DNA from: Gymnorhina tibicen
Taxonomy: Eukaryota; Chordata; Aves; Passeriformes; Artamidae
Direction: 5' to 3'
NCBI GenBank assembly: GCA_013399875.1
Contig: VXAZ01000587.1
Coordinates: 1,038,617 to 1,102,616, forward strand
Length of the DNA: 64,000 nt
Both the position numbers and the translations under genes were made by a program. How positions within the stretch are numbered: position 1 is the first letter of the stretch; the number at the start of each line of letters is the position of its first letter. Below, piece after piece: positions 1-15,000 of the stretch. Under the pieces are notes generated by a model, which was not told the DNA's origin, ran no database searches, and saw only the letters and a program-made list of their open reading frames with translations.

Positions 1-2448
<2,448 letters not shown>

Positions 2449-2583
2449 CAGCACACCCTTCACCCATCCGAACTTGACAAATCCTGTTTTGTTTTCTTCT
2501 TCCTTGCTGACTGCTGCCTCATCTCCGGCGGTGCTTTCTCCATTCGCCACTCTCTCGACTGAGCCGGTGCTCACGGCAATGTT
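2449..2583 (-). CDS. SLC12A1: SLC12A1 coding exon 2
   Basis: 45 codons, phase 0 at both ends. The acceptor is ...ctccag before AACATTGCC and the donor is CTG|GTGAGA. It encodes [15 protein letters not shown], an acidic EEEN stretch, and then the conserved [11 protein letters not shown] immediately before the first transmembrane helix. The first half is variable between species and the last twelve residues are nearly invariant in NKCC1/NKCC2. Confidence 0.9.
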
Positions 2584-5500
2584 CTGGAGGATCACACGGA
2601 AAACAAATACATTTTTTGTGCCAGGCAGAGGACACCTGGCTGCAAAAGGGAGACATAATGAAAAAGAATTCCAAAGATCGGGTTTTAATGTCACTGGAGG
2701 AGAGAGCAATATTCTGCTCACACCAGGCATCAGCGGGTGGCTTTGCTAACAAGCGGAGGAGATGAAAGAATTGCTTAAGCAGAGTAAATGCATTATTACC
2801 TGATCTGATAGTAACCTGTTTTTATTGTAAGCTATTCCACATGTACGTTGTGTTGACATGTTATAGAGCATCTCATATAATGAGGGTCTTGTGGTTGGCT
2901 TCTGCATGCTCTTGCAACAATTTATGAATAATGCTAAGTGTAGAAACAGGGATAATTGTACACAGTGAAAAGAGACCTAAGGTAAAGTTTACCTATGTAA
3001 AGTTCTGTGATGAAGTCTAGTGTTTCCTATTGAATAAAGTACAAACATAACTGCAGCAGCAGATGGGTGACATATTCCTGAAAACAATTCGAGAAATGCC
3101 AGTGAAATGTAGTAAATGAATAATCCTTTCTGTGGCTTTGCCACCACTGGTGTTACCGTAGTAGATAGGATTAGGAATTGCCATATTTATGGTGTAAATA
3201 GCCCAGAATTTTAGATTGTTCACATCCAGTTACCGACATAAATGTGTATTTTACGTCTTCAGCTCTTTTGCCCCAGAATCTTTGAGGCAGTTTAGTACCA
3301 TATGTTTCTTGTGGCTTGAGTAGGAATTAGTCATGGTACTGAGATTTATACTCATTGTCATTGTCTTTTATTTTTTTTTTTTTGTTTTTTAGATTTTTTC
3401 TCTTTTTTTTTTTTTTTTTTTATTTTTTTTTTTTTTTTTTTTTTTAATTCAGAGCTCTCACTGTTCCTGTGAGGAGCTGGCATTGGGTTAGCAATTGCTG
3501 GATTTTTCTGGGTCCTCCTCAAAGGCCTTCAGGAAGGACCCTGCACGTTGCCACAGTCAGGCAGGCAGACAGTCAGAAGCGGGTACCACTCCTGGAGAGG
3601 AATCAAGATGCTTTTAGGCTTTGGAGGGTGACAAAGATATTTCCAGATTAACTAAGCAGGTCAAGGAGGAAAGACATCTGTGATTCTGGGAAACATGCAA
3701 TTTTAAATCTTGGTTAACTTTAGGGTTGTTTCTATATTTTGTCCATAAATTTAAAAATAGCAAACACACAAACCCAAAACAGACATAAAGACCAACTGTA
3801 TATGCCTCTTACACTAATGTTTGGACTTGGCCCTCAAGGATGGGGGCTCTAGCCAAAATGAGGTAAGGTTTTAGAATGCCTTTGACACAGTAAATCCAGG
3901 AGTGTGCTCACAAATGAAAAATAAGTGACTGGATAATACATTTTGACATGGGCTAAACTTGGTGCCTGTTGCCCTGTTGGCCCTAAGAAAAGTGAGAATA
4001 CAAGATCTATTGAAAGCCTGTGACTTTGAGCTCCTTTGAGATACTTAGATAATTTTGACAGTCCTTACCCTGAAATAATAATGTCTGTGTTTGCTCAAAA
4101 TACAGTAAATGATTAAAGTGAGTGAAGGAAGATCAGCAGAATAATATGACGGGCTTTTGCTACAGTGGTTAGAATTTCAAAGACAAAAAAATTAAAAGAG
4201 TTCAGTCTTTGTACTTGAAACAAGTTGTTTCCTCTGTACTTTGAATTAATTTGTGCTCTCTCTGCCATTATCATAAATTATGGCCTTAAACCTTCCATAA
4301 ATGCATTTTAAATTGGTGTGCTTTAGTGAATGATTGGTTATTTACCAAGCAGCTGTACCTGTGCTACTCATGCATTAAGGATGTGGAATAAAAATGACAG
4401 AACATTTTGAAAAGCTACTAAAATAAAAAGTTAACTGCTTTAAAAAAAAACAAACAAAAAAGAACTAACCAAACATTTTCCTTTCCTTGTTTCAGAATGG
4501 TTTAGTCTTCATCTCTCCTGGGGCTAAAGATGATGAGCTCATCAAATCTCCGTAACAAGTGTGGAGAATAGCCAAGAGGAAGAAAGGTTAGATTATTTCT
4601 TATGTAGGGTAAATATTAAGCCCAAGTAATTATCACCAGCCATCAGCTGTGAAGTAGCACTTAGACTATTTTTTAGGGATTTAATTGGCTTAATGTGTGC
4701 AAAAACTGACACATCTTGCTAAAAGATGACACACATTTGACTCCAGCAGTGTGGAAACTAGATATTTGAAGTTCCTTTCAGCCTGTCTTACATTCTGACA
4801 TTTGAAAAATTACATATTAAAAAATGTATTAAATATTAATATTTATCTTCTGATGTTAAGCCCAGCATCAAAGCACAATGGGAATGCTTATGTGATGTTT
4901 AGCAATCTGAAGTCAAGCATATGCCACTTCTTATCAGAATCTGGCAATGGGCTCTGACAGAACAGTTGTCTTCAACAACTCGAGTTTCAAATTGGGGGCG
5001 AGAGGGGTGGGATTGCCTTGGGGTATGGTGTGGTAAGCCCAGATTTTAGTGGTTAAATAAAAAAGCAATAAAGTGTCTGCTTCAGAAGTGCACCTTGGGC
5101 TGTTAGTGTAACTCCTGTCCACGCTCGGTGTGGCATCTCATCCCCTCCTTGCTGGGGGCTGGAGCCCCATCCCACCCACGTACAGCCTGTGCCTCCTGAG
5201 AGGAGCTCTGCCTTCTCAGGCTCTCAGCTCCCTTCCCTCCTAAGCTCCTATTTGGTGACCCCGTGTTTGTTTATTCTTCAGCATAAGCTCTGCAGAGCGA
5301 AGTGGTTTGTCCAAGGTCACCAGGCGAGCCCATGGGACAGCCAGGAACGGGCCCCAGCCATGCTAATGGGGCCTCGTTTGTTCCACAGCTGTGGCTGTGC
5401 TCCCAGACCAGGGCCACAACCCACGTGAGGGCACAGCAGGTTGCCAGTGTAACAAAAATCCCATTACCTATGACATTCACCTTCCTGTTTTGAAAGGCAT

Positions 5501-7474
5501 AAGATTATCTTTCTGTAAGATGGATACTGGATACTGGAAAAAGTCTGGAAACGACCAAGTTAGATTATGCTCTTTTCTCTTTTCTGACAGTCCCAACATG
5601 TGAAACAATTTTCTCTTCATTATTCCGGGATGTAATCTGCCTTCTTTTTAATCGTCTTTAAGTGAAAGCCTTGAAAAAAACCTACACAAATTTATCTAAT
5701 TTTGTTTAAAATGTACGAACCATTGACAGATACAACAGTAAAAACCCCAGAATTTTCTGGCTATGATCAAAACTGAAAATCCTTTAACGTGCTGATGTTC
5801 AATACATGTTCATTCAGCATTATGTTCAAAGCCAAGACACAGTTTTACTCGTCTCTGGCCATTACTGAAGTAAATTATTTCTACAAGAGGAAATTTCTTC
5901 TGGGCATGGAAACGTGTTTAATCCTTTGAGTAGCAGTTTGTGTATCTGCAAATGAGTAGGGATACTAAATTAATATTTTTCCTTTTTCCTATCTGCTTTG
6001 TTTTCATCTTTGGAAATGCTTCTCCTCTCCTTGTAAGCCATTTTACACAGGTCTGTGGAGACTTAATTTAAGTAAGTCAGGCCAAAACTAGGAAGCTGCC
6101 CTAATAAGATCCTAAAGATTCAGGTCCTAATTTACTAATGGCTGTAATTTTTTTTTTATTTCATTACTGTAAATTAACCCTCCTTAGGAAAGAGGAATCT
6201 CCAGAAAATGGAAGTCTGAACAAGATCTGGACCAGCATTCAAAAATCAGAAGCTTCTCCAAATTATTCAGACCTCAGAAGTATGAAAAACTGAGTGGAAT
6301 GGGGATGAGAGCTTGTTTTCTCTCAAGTTTTCTCATTTCACAATTGCCTAACTCAAAAAAAGGAACAGGAGTTTTTGCTGTATATTGATACTTTTAGTCT
6401 CAGTTTAACTATAGCAATGATTTTCCTTTTTCCAGCCCTGCCCCGATACGTGCACAATTAATCTCAAATTTGTTCACTGAATGAGCACCTGAAAAGTGTT
6501 GTGTGCTATCCCTCAACACCCTTGTTCTGGATTTTTTATTGGTGTTTGAATGGTTTGTTACAGCAACAGTTGGGTAGTCTCTGGATATCTGATTAACTGA
6601 AATTGCATTTGTTGCACATAATATTTTTTATACTACTTATATTTGTTAATGAGTACAACGGAGGAATCTGTCAAAATTAGTTATGCATTGATGTAAAATA
6701 CAAGTTTAGAATAAGTGTGAATTGTGTAGCTTGGTTAAATTATGAATTGACGTTCACCATCTGCCATCCTAACTCTTATGTGAAACAGAAGAGGTTTGGT
6801 AGATCCACACTTTTAGACAAGATTAAGCTATGTTTTTCTGCTTATCAAGTACATTACAATCACCTTTTAATAAAAATCTTTGCTTGGAGCAGGGTACAGA
6901 GCAGAAAACACACTGCACCTACCAAAGGAGATATGGTAAGTAGTTATTTGTGCTTTTTCTCTTGGGCAAGGTTCATGAATTTAAGGACTTTCTCTTATTA
7001 ATAAACAGAATTAACAGTCTGGAAATAGAATAGAGAAAAATTATATCTTTCCTTTTCACTTACCTTTGCCAGTTGTTCATGAATTTCTAATAAGCTTGGT
7101 CTGCTGAGCTTATTCCCACTGATGCTGCCAGTGTTCCTATAATAATCAATTTTGGGAACTGGGTCCATTGTGTTATGGCCAAAAGTTTGTAGATAATACA
7201 TTTTACTGTGAGTATCATAGGGGTGTAAACTAGCTTCTGTTTTCTCCCCATTTTGGCGGAAATTGTCATATAATTCTCTTTTTCCTGGTCTGTAACTGAT
7301 TCTCAGTCTGTTGTGTGTTTCCTCAGTAAAAGATGTTTCTTCGTAATGCGGTGGGTCAGAGCCCACATCCTCTTGGGTTGTTTCATTGTTGTCATGGTCT
7401 TCATTAATTATGTTAACTTGAAACCGATTTGCATTTGGGTCCAGGAATACATTTGGTGCATTGTTCATTGACAT
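2449..7474 (-). CDS. SLC12A1: SLC12A1 (NKCC2), N-terminal part, coding exons 1-2, rest outside window
   Basis: Bumetanide-sensitive Na-K-2Cl cotransporter of the kidney thick ascending limb (apical membrane). Only the cytosolic N-terminus is here: join of 7474-7064 and 2583-2449 on the minus strand, 182 codons. The translation follows human NKCC2 closely as I recall it: the start, the segment around [10 protein letters not shown], the end of exon 1 at EIHEQLAK, and in exon 2 [10 protein letters not shown], which leads into the first membrane helix. The splice donor after exon 1 is AAG|GTAAGTG, and exon 2 has a cag acceptor and a GTGAGA donor. Exon 3 onwards (membrane domain and C-terminus) was not found in positions 1-2448, so it lies beyond the left edge. 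Upstream on the same strand is CTXN2, the conserved amniote neighbour. Identification is very secure; the gene is partial only because the window ends. Confidence 0.95.
3368..3445. repeat. poly(T) low-complexity tract
   Basis: About 78 bp almost entirely T, broken by single A, G and C bases and one AGA. On the minus strand it is poly(A). No recognisable retroposon body or target-site duplication was seen beside it. The exact length may be an assembly estimate. Confidence 0.9.
5275..5345 (+). repeat. MIR/CORE-SINE-like fragment
   Basis: The core 'gtttgtccaaggtcaccagg' followed by 'gacagccaggaacgggcccc' resembles the MIR core (gacttgcccaaggtcac...cagagccaggat) from memory. It is old and diverged. 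It could be a chance resemblance or another ancient SINE. Confidence 0.35.
7064..7474 (-). CDS. SLC12A1: SLC12A1 coding exon 1
   Basis: 137 codons from the ATG at 7474 to the GTAAGTG donor. Residues 17-20 are RFQV, the RFx[V/I] docking motif for the SPAK/OSR1 kinases. Threonines at about 97, 102 and 115 (LQT, HNT, RNT) fall in the known phosphoactivation segment. This start was chosen because it aligns with the human first residues (MSxNN...NVFLD). The coding frame runs on into the intron for 21 codons before a stop, which is not part of the protein. Confidence 0.95.
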
Positions 7475-8029
7475 CTTCAGGGATGCTACAGACTTAGGTC
7501 ACTGATCCGTGTGCTCTTCTGTGGCTGCAGCCACTCAGTTGCAGCTACAGCAAAGGGTTTAGTGCTGTTGCATATCAGATCTTTGCTTCTCAAATAATGA
7601 AGGGCTGAGAATTTTCTGTTGAGTCCCTATGCAGTCTTCCTGATCTTGGCCTCTGGTTTTCTGCTATAAAAGATATAAAAAGACTATTTCTAATACCTTG
7701 CATGGTTAGATGTTTTCCACCCCTATCCCCTGCCTCACTAAGTATCCGTGAGACTGTCATCCTATGACTTGTTGAGTAAAAACATAGCTGAAGCAAAGAC
7801 AGAGCTTGTGGAGATGTTTCCATGTGTGATGGGTGCACTTGACCCTCTAACCAAACCAGCAGTATTTTGGTACAAGCTCCAAAGGAGGTAAAGGCCTGAG
7901 CTGTAAACGGGCCAAGAACTCCTCTAGTTTCAATCTGTTTTATGAAACCCCACAAAAGAGCAGGGTGACACAGTGAGCATCCATGTACACCAGCTTGGAA
8001 CATGATCATGCAGTTAACACATGGATAGC

Positions 8030-8225
8030 ATGGGGCTCACTCCTCTGTAACCTGGTGCTCCCCCAGTCCCTTCCAGGAGAGTTGCTCCCTGTATGGTGCA
8101 GGTGTTAAATCTGAGGTACAGGATTTGCATTTGTCCTTGTTGAATGTGCTGAGGTTCCTGCCGGCCCATTCCTCTGGCCTGTCGAGGTCCCTCTGAGTGG
8201 CAGCCCCCAGAGAGGTGAACACACA
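8030..8225 (-). repeat. CR1 LINE fragment, antisense to + strand
   Basis: The segment reading ggttcctgccggcccattcc then ctggcctgtcgaggtccctc is the reverse of the common CR1 segment (gagggacctcgacaggctgg...gggccgacaggaacc). The neighbouring bases to 8030 also fit the CR1 body. Truncated at both ends. Confidence 0.75.
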
Positions 8226-8659
8226 GCTGCATAATCTGCTTCTCACTCCTCTTTCCCACACAGACCCCCTCAAAGAAAACGAACGAGCAAACAAAAACTC
8301 CAAGAGAAGGAGGGGTACGTATATTTGTGGCCTTTAGTGGGTTAAGTACCTTTGCAGCAATTTAAAGTGTGGCCTAGATGGCCCTGAAATGAGCTATTGA
8401 AATGATGGCAATCATATGTCTTGAAACATATTTCTAAGGAGATTAGGGAGTGTGGTGGTATAGACCTGTGTATTTCAGTAGGAGCCCGGGTTTGTTTAAA
8501 GGCACTAAACCAGAGCATGCTTAGACATTGAAACTCTGCAAGCGTTTGTAAAAGCAGAAGGTTTTAGAAACAAAATATATCTTATAAACAAGTATATGAA
8601 CTGAAAATCTGGATAAATAAGCCCATTACAGACTTTTTTTTAAAGTTCCATATTTTCAC

Positions 8660-8722
8660 AAGAGGTTGGACTAGATGAACTCCTTAGATTTTTTCAATTT
8701 AAATTTCTCAATGATTTTGTGA
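8660..8722 (+). repeat. degenerate CR1 3' end
   Basis: 'gaggttggactagatgaact' followed by a decayed 'caatgattttgtga' matches the CR1 tail (ggttggactagatgatct...attctgtga). It is strongly diverged, so it is an old insertion. Confidence 0.6.
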
Positions 8723-9050
8723 AATGCATTCGGCCCTTTGGCACTGAAAGATAAAATACTGCATCAATATTTATAGCTCAGCAATGTAAATTTTCTCTGA
8801 AATCACATATCCAAATTATAATTTGAGGAGCTGATAATCAGATGTCCTCCATCTTCAGTATGAGATACAGCTAAAGCATATTTTCTTATTTCTCCCATCA
8901 GCTATAGGTAATATTCTGCTGTCACCTCTCTGCTGAGACACCACTTTGTCACCCTCGTATTTATGTTCGTTTTCCTCCTTAATGTTGTGTAAGCCTCACA
9001 GCAACATATTACATTTATTTAGTTTGTTTTACTTCTACTGGCTTTGTACT

Positions 9051-9106
9051 ATTATTATTATTATTATTACTATGACTATTATTATTACTACTACTATTGT
9101 TATTAC
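9051..9106. repeat. (ATT)n microsatellite, interrupted
   Basis: Roughly 18 units of ATT/ACT triplets. The first block is pure ATT; later units are interrupted by act and gac. Confidence 0.85.
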
Positions 9107-11361
9107 ACATTTATGATCATAGATAGCATTCTGCTTCCTTCGGCCTTTTAAAGTTGCAAGGAAGTGTTTCATCTTCAGGCATGAAGGAGCAAAAACAAAT
9201 CTTCTGTCGTTGAGGTCAGTGAAACTATGTTTGTTTCCATCTCCACGACTGAATGAAATCCTGATTCTCGGATGACAGTGAAACTTTTGCTACCAAGTAA
9301 AACGATTCTGTCATTTCACCGTCTTATTTCCATATTAGTGTTCTGCTAGGAAAAGTAAAGTCTCTTACCTTTCTGCTGTTCTTGAAAATAATACTTTGGT
9401 TTTCACAATCTATTTCCAGAGATCTCTGAATTGTTATCTGCCATTAACTTTGTGTTTAGTTTTCTAGCATTATGCATAAATAATCAAGTTAACCTTATTC
9501 AGGGTAATTTAACTTACCATTCAGTCCTGTGTTTTTAGGGAAGGACAATCTGCCTCTTTTATTCATGCATATAGTGTGACCCTCTCTTTGAGGCATTACA
9601 GACTCTGCCTTATTGGCCAGATTTTTCTCCTGTTTAATATACTGAACAGACCATCCAATCCCTCTCTTTCAAAACATTTCTAGATGGTGATTTAGAAAGG
9701 CATTCTAGCTTGTTAACTATTAACCAGCAAATGTACCTATCCATTACAATTACTGGGTTTATGGCATTGCAAAATTTCTAAGGGGGCCTGAAAATACTTT
9801 TGTTATCTCCATTTCCCTCCCAGCTATGCCTGATTCTTCACAGATCATATTCTCTCTATCTTTCAGTTCTGCATATATAGTCATGCAGATAACAAGAGTT
9901 CAGGACAGGATCTGCTCAGTGCATTTTATGCAGAAGATTCAGTGATGTCAGTGGGATCAGTCTTTGGGGGGTCCTCTTGTCCTACATGCAGTTTTAAAAC
10001 ATTAGCTCCTGACCCTGCTTAAAGTTTGACTCTGTATATTTAAGGAAAAACTTTGAAAAACTATGTTCTCTGTATTATTTCTGGGAAGGCTGACTTCCTA
10101 GTCTTTTTGGGATGAAGAAAAGAGCAGGCAGGAAATGATGAAGCTTTGTGATTATAAGGGAATTAGATAATTGCTTCCAGCAATAGATTGGGTCAAGAAC
10201 AAAAATAATAAGACAATATTGGGGTTCTTTGGATATGTTTGCAGTGTTTGCTGTGTAGTTCAGAGATAACTGAACCATATTTAACTCAGATAACTTAAGT
10301 ACCTTCAGCACTCTAACCTGACAGCACAGAGCTCAGCTGTGCTGATTAGATGTACATAAAAAGAATGGCAGTGTCAGGTGTCTGCCGTGGATGATCCTAT
10401 CCAGCAATAACAGATCACATGAATCATTGTACTGATATCTACCTTGGATTTTATGGCTAAATTAGCTAGGATAAATGCAATATACTGAATCTCTGAAGGT
10501 CTGGAATTTTTTCTTATGTATAATCTGAAGCAGTTGAAAAGCCCTTACATTCACAAAATTGTTTATGTTTTATAATTTGAATGGACCAGTGTAAATTAAT
10601 GTTGGCTGCTCCTCTCTTGTATTTGTCAGACAGGAGATTCATGTCCTTCTCTGTACAATCGAGTAGTTTATGTTCCAAATGGCACTTGAGCTCTGCTGTT
10701 CCACTGTCTGCCTCTGCCTAGTATATGGGGCAAAAGGAATAACATGTATTTTTCAGAATACATGAAAAAGAAAACAACTGCTGTAACTGATCTCATTGTC
10801 TCAGCTCCTCATTGCAAACAGATCTGTTTAGCAAAAGTGACAGTGCCTAAAATTCTAATGCCAGCCTTCTTAAAAACGGAATTGAATTCCTGTCAAGTAC
10901 TGTCACACTTGCTAAACAGCTGTGTGTATGAGGGTGACCTTGAATATCCAGATCTGAGTCTCTGCTTTTGCTCTTTCACTTCTGCTTTGATAGGATCTCC
11001 CATGGCCAGTTCATCAGTGACAGTCTAGATCACACACTGTGCACAGCTGCAGGAGCACAAACAGAAGAGCCAGCTGTGGAGGGTGCTGGAGTGTACAGAG
11101 CTCTGGACCCCGTCCCTCCTGAGGGCTGGGTAAAAATGGGTAAGCAGCATGACTGTGTGCTTTGGCCTTGCCAAGCTGGTGTAATTGCTGCTGGGAGCTG
11201 TTAACCAGACAGTTTAAGTTCCACTGTAAACGGAATCATCTTCTGTAACCAAGTGGAATAAAATCATGGACACACACCTCTTGCAGGCACCTCCTCTAAG
11301 CCACAACCATTTGTTGTCCTCCACTTTTGTATCCTCAGTGTACAAGTACAGACAATGAGTT

Positions 11362-11578
11362 TCAGAAAGTTGTGTTGGATGAGGAGGGCAGGGGGCTGCC
11401 ACTTAAACATTCACCATTCATGAGCCTGTCTTTTGTGTTCTTCTTCTTCAGCCTATCATGAGGCACAATAGACACGAGATCCTCCTCTGAAGAGCCAGAT
11501 ATCATGTGATCCTTAAAACACTGGGCATGGTAACTTTCTAGTGAATTACTGTGTATTTGTTTGCTGTTAGCCATTCCA
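11362..11578 (-). other. exon-like open segment, unknown product
   Basis: The minus strand is open for 72 codons from the splice-acceptor-like site gatgaacag|TGGAATGG to a TGA at 11362; counted from its first ATG at 11589 it has 75 codons. Residues include MANSKQIHSNSLESYHAQC, an acidic SGSSEEDLVS and a basic DRLKKKNTKDR. It lies beyond a poly(A) signal for CTXN2 and 3.9 kb upstream of SLC12A1 on the same strand. I do not recognise the product. It could be a chance ORF, a longer CTXN2 3' UTR, or an upstream or alternative exon of a CTXN2-SLC12A1 read-through transcript. Confidence 0.3.
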
Positions 11579-11630
11579 CTGTTCATCAAAGAAAAGCAAC
11601 ATGAAGTACCTTTTGAGTTTGCGACAAATA

Positions 11631-11636
11631 TTTATT
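11631..11636 (-). terminator. CTXN2: CTXN2 poly(A) signal candidate
   Basis: AATAAA on the minus strand (tttatt on plus), 120 bp downstream of the CTXN2 stop codon. This would give a short 3' UTR. Confidence 0.5.
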
Positions 11637-11755
11637 TAACAAAATGGATGTCACCAACATATCTCCAAAATGCAGGTATGTATAACAAATGTAACAACAG
11701 TTGGTTTCCAAAATGAAATCAACATCAAATTTAAGGCAGGATATTCTGTGAGTTT

Positions 11756-12058
<303 letters not shown>

Positions 12059-15000
12059 CTGCATAGAAACGTCAAATCAGCATGGTTAGCTCTAAATGGG
12101 GTGCATATATCCGAGCTGTAGCATATGAACATTTGAAAATGAAAACCAGCTTGGATTTTAGAAGTGTCCTGTTGTTTTTTCACATTTAAATTAATGTGAT
12201 AAAATTGCAACTATTAACTCTACACACCATCCACTTACTGGCCTCTCTTTTGAGACAGCATACTCACAATTTTCTGGCTTTCTGTCTCCTTAAAACAGAA
12301 ATTTCAGTTGTTGCAAACAGCATTTTGTCAGACTGAGCACAAGTCTACAGATCATGATTTGGCAATACTCTCAATGGAGAAACCTGGTATATGCCTGAAA
12401 TGACTTTACATCTCTGTGCTTAAACTAGTTAAACTTGCACTGACCTCAAAGGCAATTTCAGGCAAATAATGTGGATTTTGCTCATTTGATTTAGCTCAGA
12501 GTCTACATAAATAGATCCAACTTGTAAAATAAAAGACTGTGTGGGCAATTTTAGTGAAGTCTTGGGCTCCAGTTCTAGGAAAAACTGCTGTGTGTATTTT
12601 GAGCTTGTAAGAAAGTGAGCAGGTTGATAAAATTACCCCTTCACCTTTCTCTATACATGTCCACTCTTGTCTATGAGCAAAGATTGGTGGAAGAAGAGAT
12701 AACAGAATTATATTCCCTTCCCCTAAATCTTGCTTTCATTTGTTTCTTCTCCTTGGTCTTCCCCATATGCACCCTGCCATTTTTAGAGGCACAGTGGACA
12801 GATCTGACCGTGCTCCTGGCGCTGCTCCGGGGACTGACCCTGACATGTGTCCTATGGAGGCAGGATGCCCGAACAACCCCACCCCGCTGCTGCCGCCAGG
12901 AGAGCTCTGCGTGTTTCCAGACAGGAGAAACTTTTTAAATTTGTCTTTTTAAGGAGATCTTACGTATAGATTTTAGTTGGGGGTGGGGATCATTTTGCTT
13001 TATTTTAGGTTTTCCATCAGATATTGGAATCACATCTTGCTTTTGTATCCGTAGACAGTGGGAGAACTGGAAGGACTGGGACATCAAAAGTGCCAAAGGA
13101 CGAAGACATTTTTATTCTAAGGTTAGATCTCGAGGTTTTCTGGCTCTTGCTAACACCTATTTAATGAACGTGCCTCAGGGGAAACTCTTTTTGTTAACAA
13201 TTCAACCTCTCTTTCCCCAGGGAATTGCCAGTATCCATTTATTTCTTGGCAGAGTAATTAGGCCACTCAGAGCTCTGTGCTGCCATGGCTACACTGCTTC
13301 AGGTAGCTGCACTGCTAAGCCAGGTTAAAGGGAGGTCCAGCATCTCTACTCTGTACTGCAGTCATGGCTGAGAGAGCCATACTCTGAGTCAGCCTACAAG
13401 TAAAAACAACAGAAAAAGTAGAAATAACTTTTGGCATTCCAGAGCAGACAGAAATGGACAGAGCTTTTATCTTGTTTGGTGTCTCCTTTCTCACTTCAAA
13501 AATTGTGGGATTTTTGACTATTATCCTAAAGGACAAAAATTTTAGAACAAAGATCAAAAAGGGCAAACCACAAGTATTTCTTTTTTTGCAATAAACCTCA
13601 GAATAGCAGATATTAAATACTGTTTCTTGTTAGTCTTTACACATTTGCCAGAGCACAACAACCAATGTTCTGTTTATTCTGTAGAGCTGTGTATGAGATC
13701 CTTCCTTGTTTTGAATTATATTCTGCTCTTTGGGTCATGCTGTTTTAATTCCTGTTGAGATGGAAGAAAGATCCAGATATAGCCTATAGGAATTAGAAAT
13801 AATGTCAACAAGCAGCAATATTTATTTTCTGAAAATACATCATAGGTAAAACCCGCCTGCTGTATGGATTTTCATTGGGCATACTTCCAATTTTTCTATT
13901 AAGTTTGACCTTCTGCTGGAAAAAAAAAGTCACAGAAAGTTCAATACCACAAATTTATGTTAGAAATCCGTTGATTTGAGCAAAAGCCAGTCAAGGAAAA
14001 AAATACTTTCCAAAAGTCCTAGGGCTCTGGGTTATAAAATTAAAAACAAGGCTTATACAGGAAAATGATAAATAGTCACTACCTGGAAAAGCCAGACCCA
14101 AAACCCCCAGTGGTTCTCTTGAAAGACATTGAGAAGAATGTTAGGGATAGGCTGGCCATGGAGAACCCTGAATTTGAGTTGAGTCCAGACAAATACGTTT
14201 GCATTGACATAACATTTCTTCACCACAGAGAGTAATTTTCCAAGAATATGACTTCCAGTCTTACTAATTTTGCAGCTTACACACTGGAATTAGATGGGAT
14301 TTGTTTGTACATTATGTGCTTGTCAGGAGACATTATGGAACAGATCTCTGTGCAAAGCTTGATTGATGCTGAAACATGGAGAAATTGGTATCTTAGTCTT
14401 ATTTAACAAAAGTTTGCCAGGAAAAGCTGCACGAGAAAACTGTATTTTGCTTGGGGGTGGTTGGTTCTGGGAGACTCTAATGTGCAGCTTTGTGTTCTTC
14501 TGTTCCTTGTCCTGAATTTCAGAATTTGTAATTGAAGCCTTAAAGTTCACAGGAATTTTTGTTCTAATTATGTATCCCCAAAACCATGGTTCCAAGACTG
14601 ACCTTGAGTACCTCTGATTGCTTTCCCACTGTAGTGCTGCACACGGGTTAGATGTCCTCTCCCAGTCACTCAGACACCCTGCTGTTTGCTGCAGTGTATC
14701 TGTCAAAGTCCTGAGTCAGAAGACTCTGAATGCTAACTAACCTGGCCTGGATCCCAAAATCCTCAAAGATAGCCTTTAGGACAGCATCATGGGGACAGGC
14801 ATTAGATCAGTTAGAATCTGCAGAGCCATTTTGTGGGGGCTGGCCCCAGACTGAACTCAATCTTTTTTTTTTACAGGTCAGGACTCTTTTCCTCCTTTGA
14901 TTTGCTACCCATATAAACACTGGCAAAAAAGAAAGGCTCCTTAACATCCTGCTGTGAAATAAAAGGACATTGGAAGTCCTTTTGAGGCCAGAAAAAACAA

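Larger units (their letters stand above)
2584..7063 (-). other. SLC12A1: SLC12A1 intron 1
   Basis: 4.48 kb between the two exons. It contains the long poly-T tract at 3368-3445 and a MIR-like fragment near 5275-5345. Nothing else was recognised. Confidence 0.85.
7475..11361. other. SLC12A1 5' flank / CTXN2-SLC12A1 intergenic DNA
   Basis: No gene was recognised. It holds two CR1 fragments (8030-8225 and 8660-8722) and an ATT-type microsatellite (9051-9106). The SLC12A1 5' UTR and promoter must start just above 7474, but I see no CpG island or convincing TATA box, consistent with a tissue-restricted promoter. Confidence 0.6.

Noticed and set aside
2474..2752. Plus-strand ORF (91 codons) and shifted minus-strand ORF over SLC12A1 exon 2
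   Set aside because: Shadows of the real minus-strand exon; the SLC12A1 frame carries the conserved motif.
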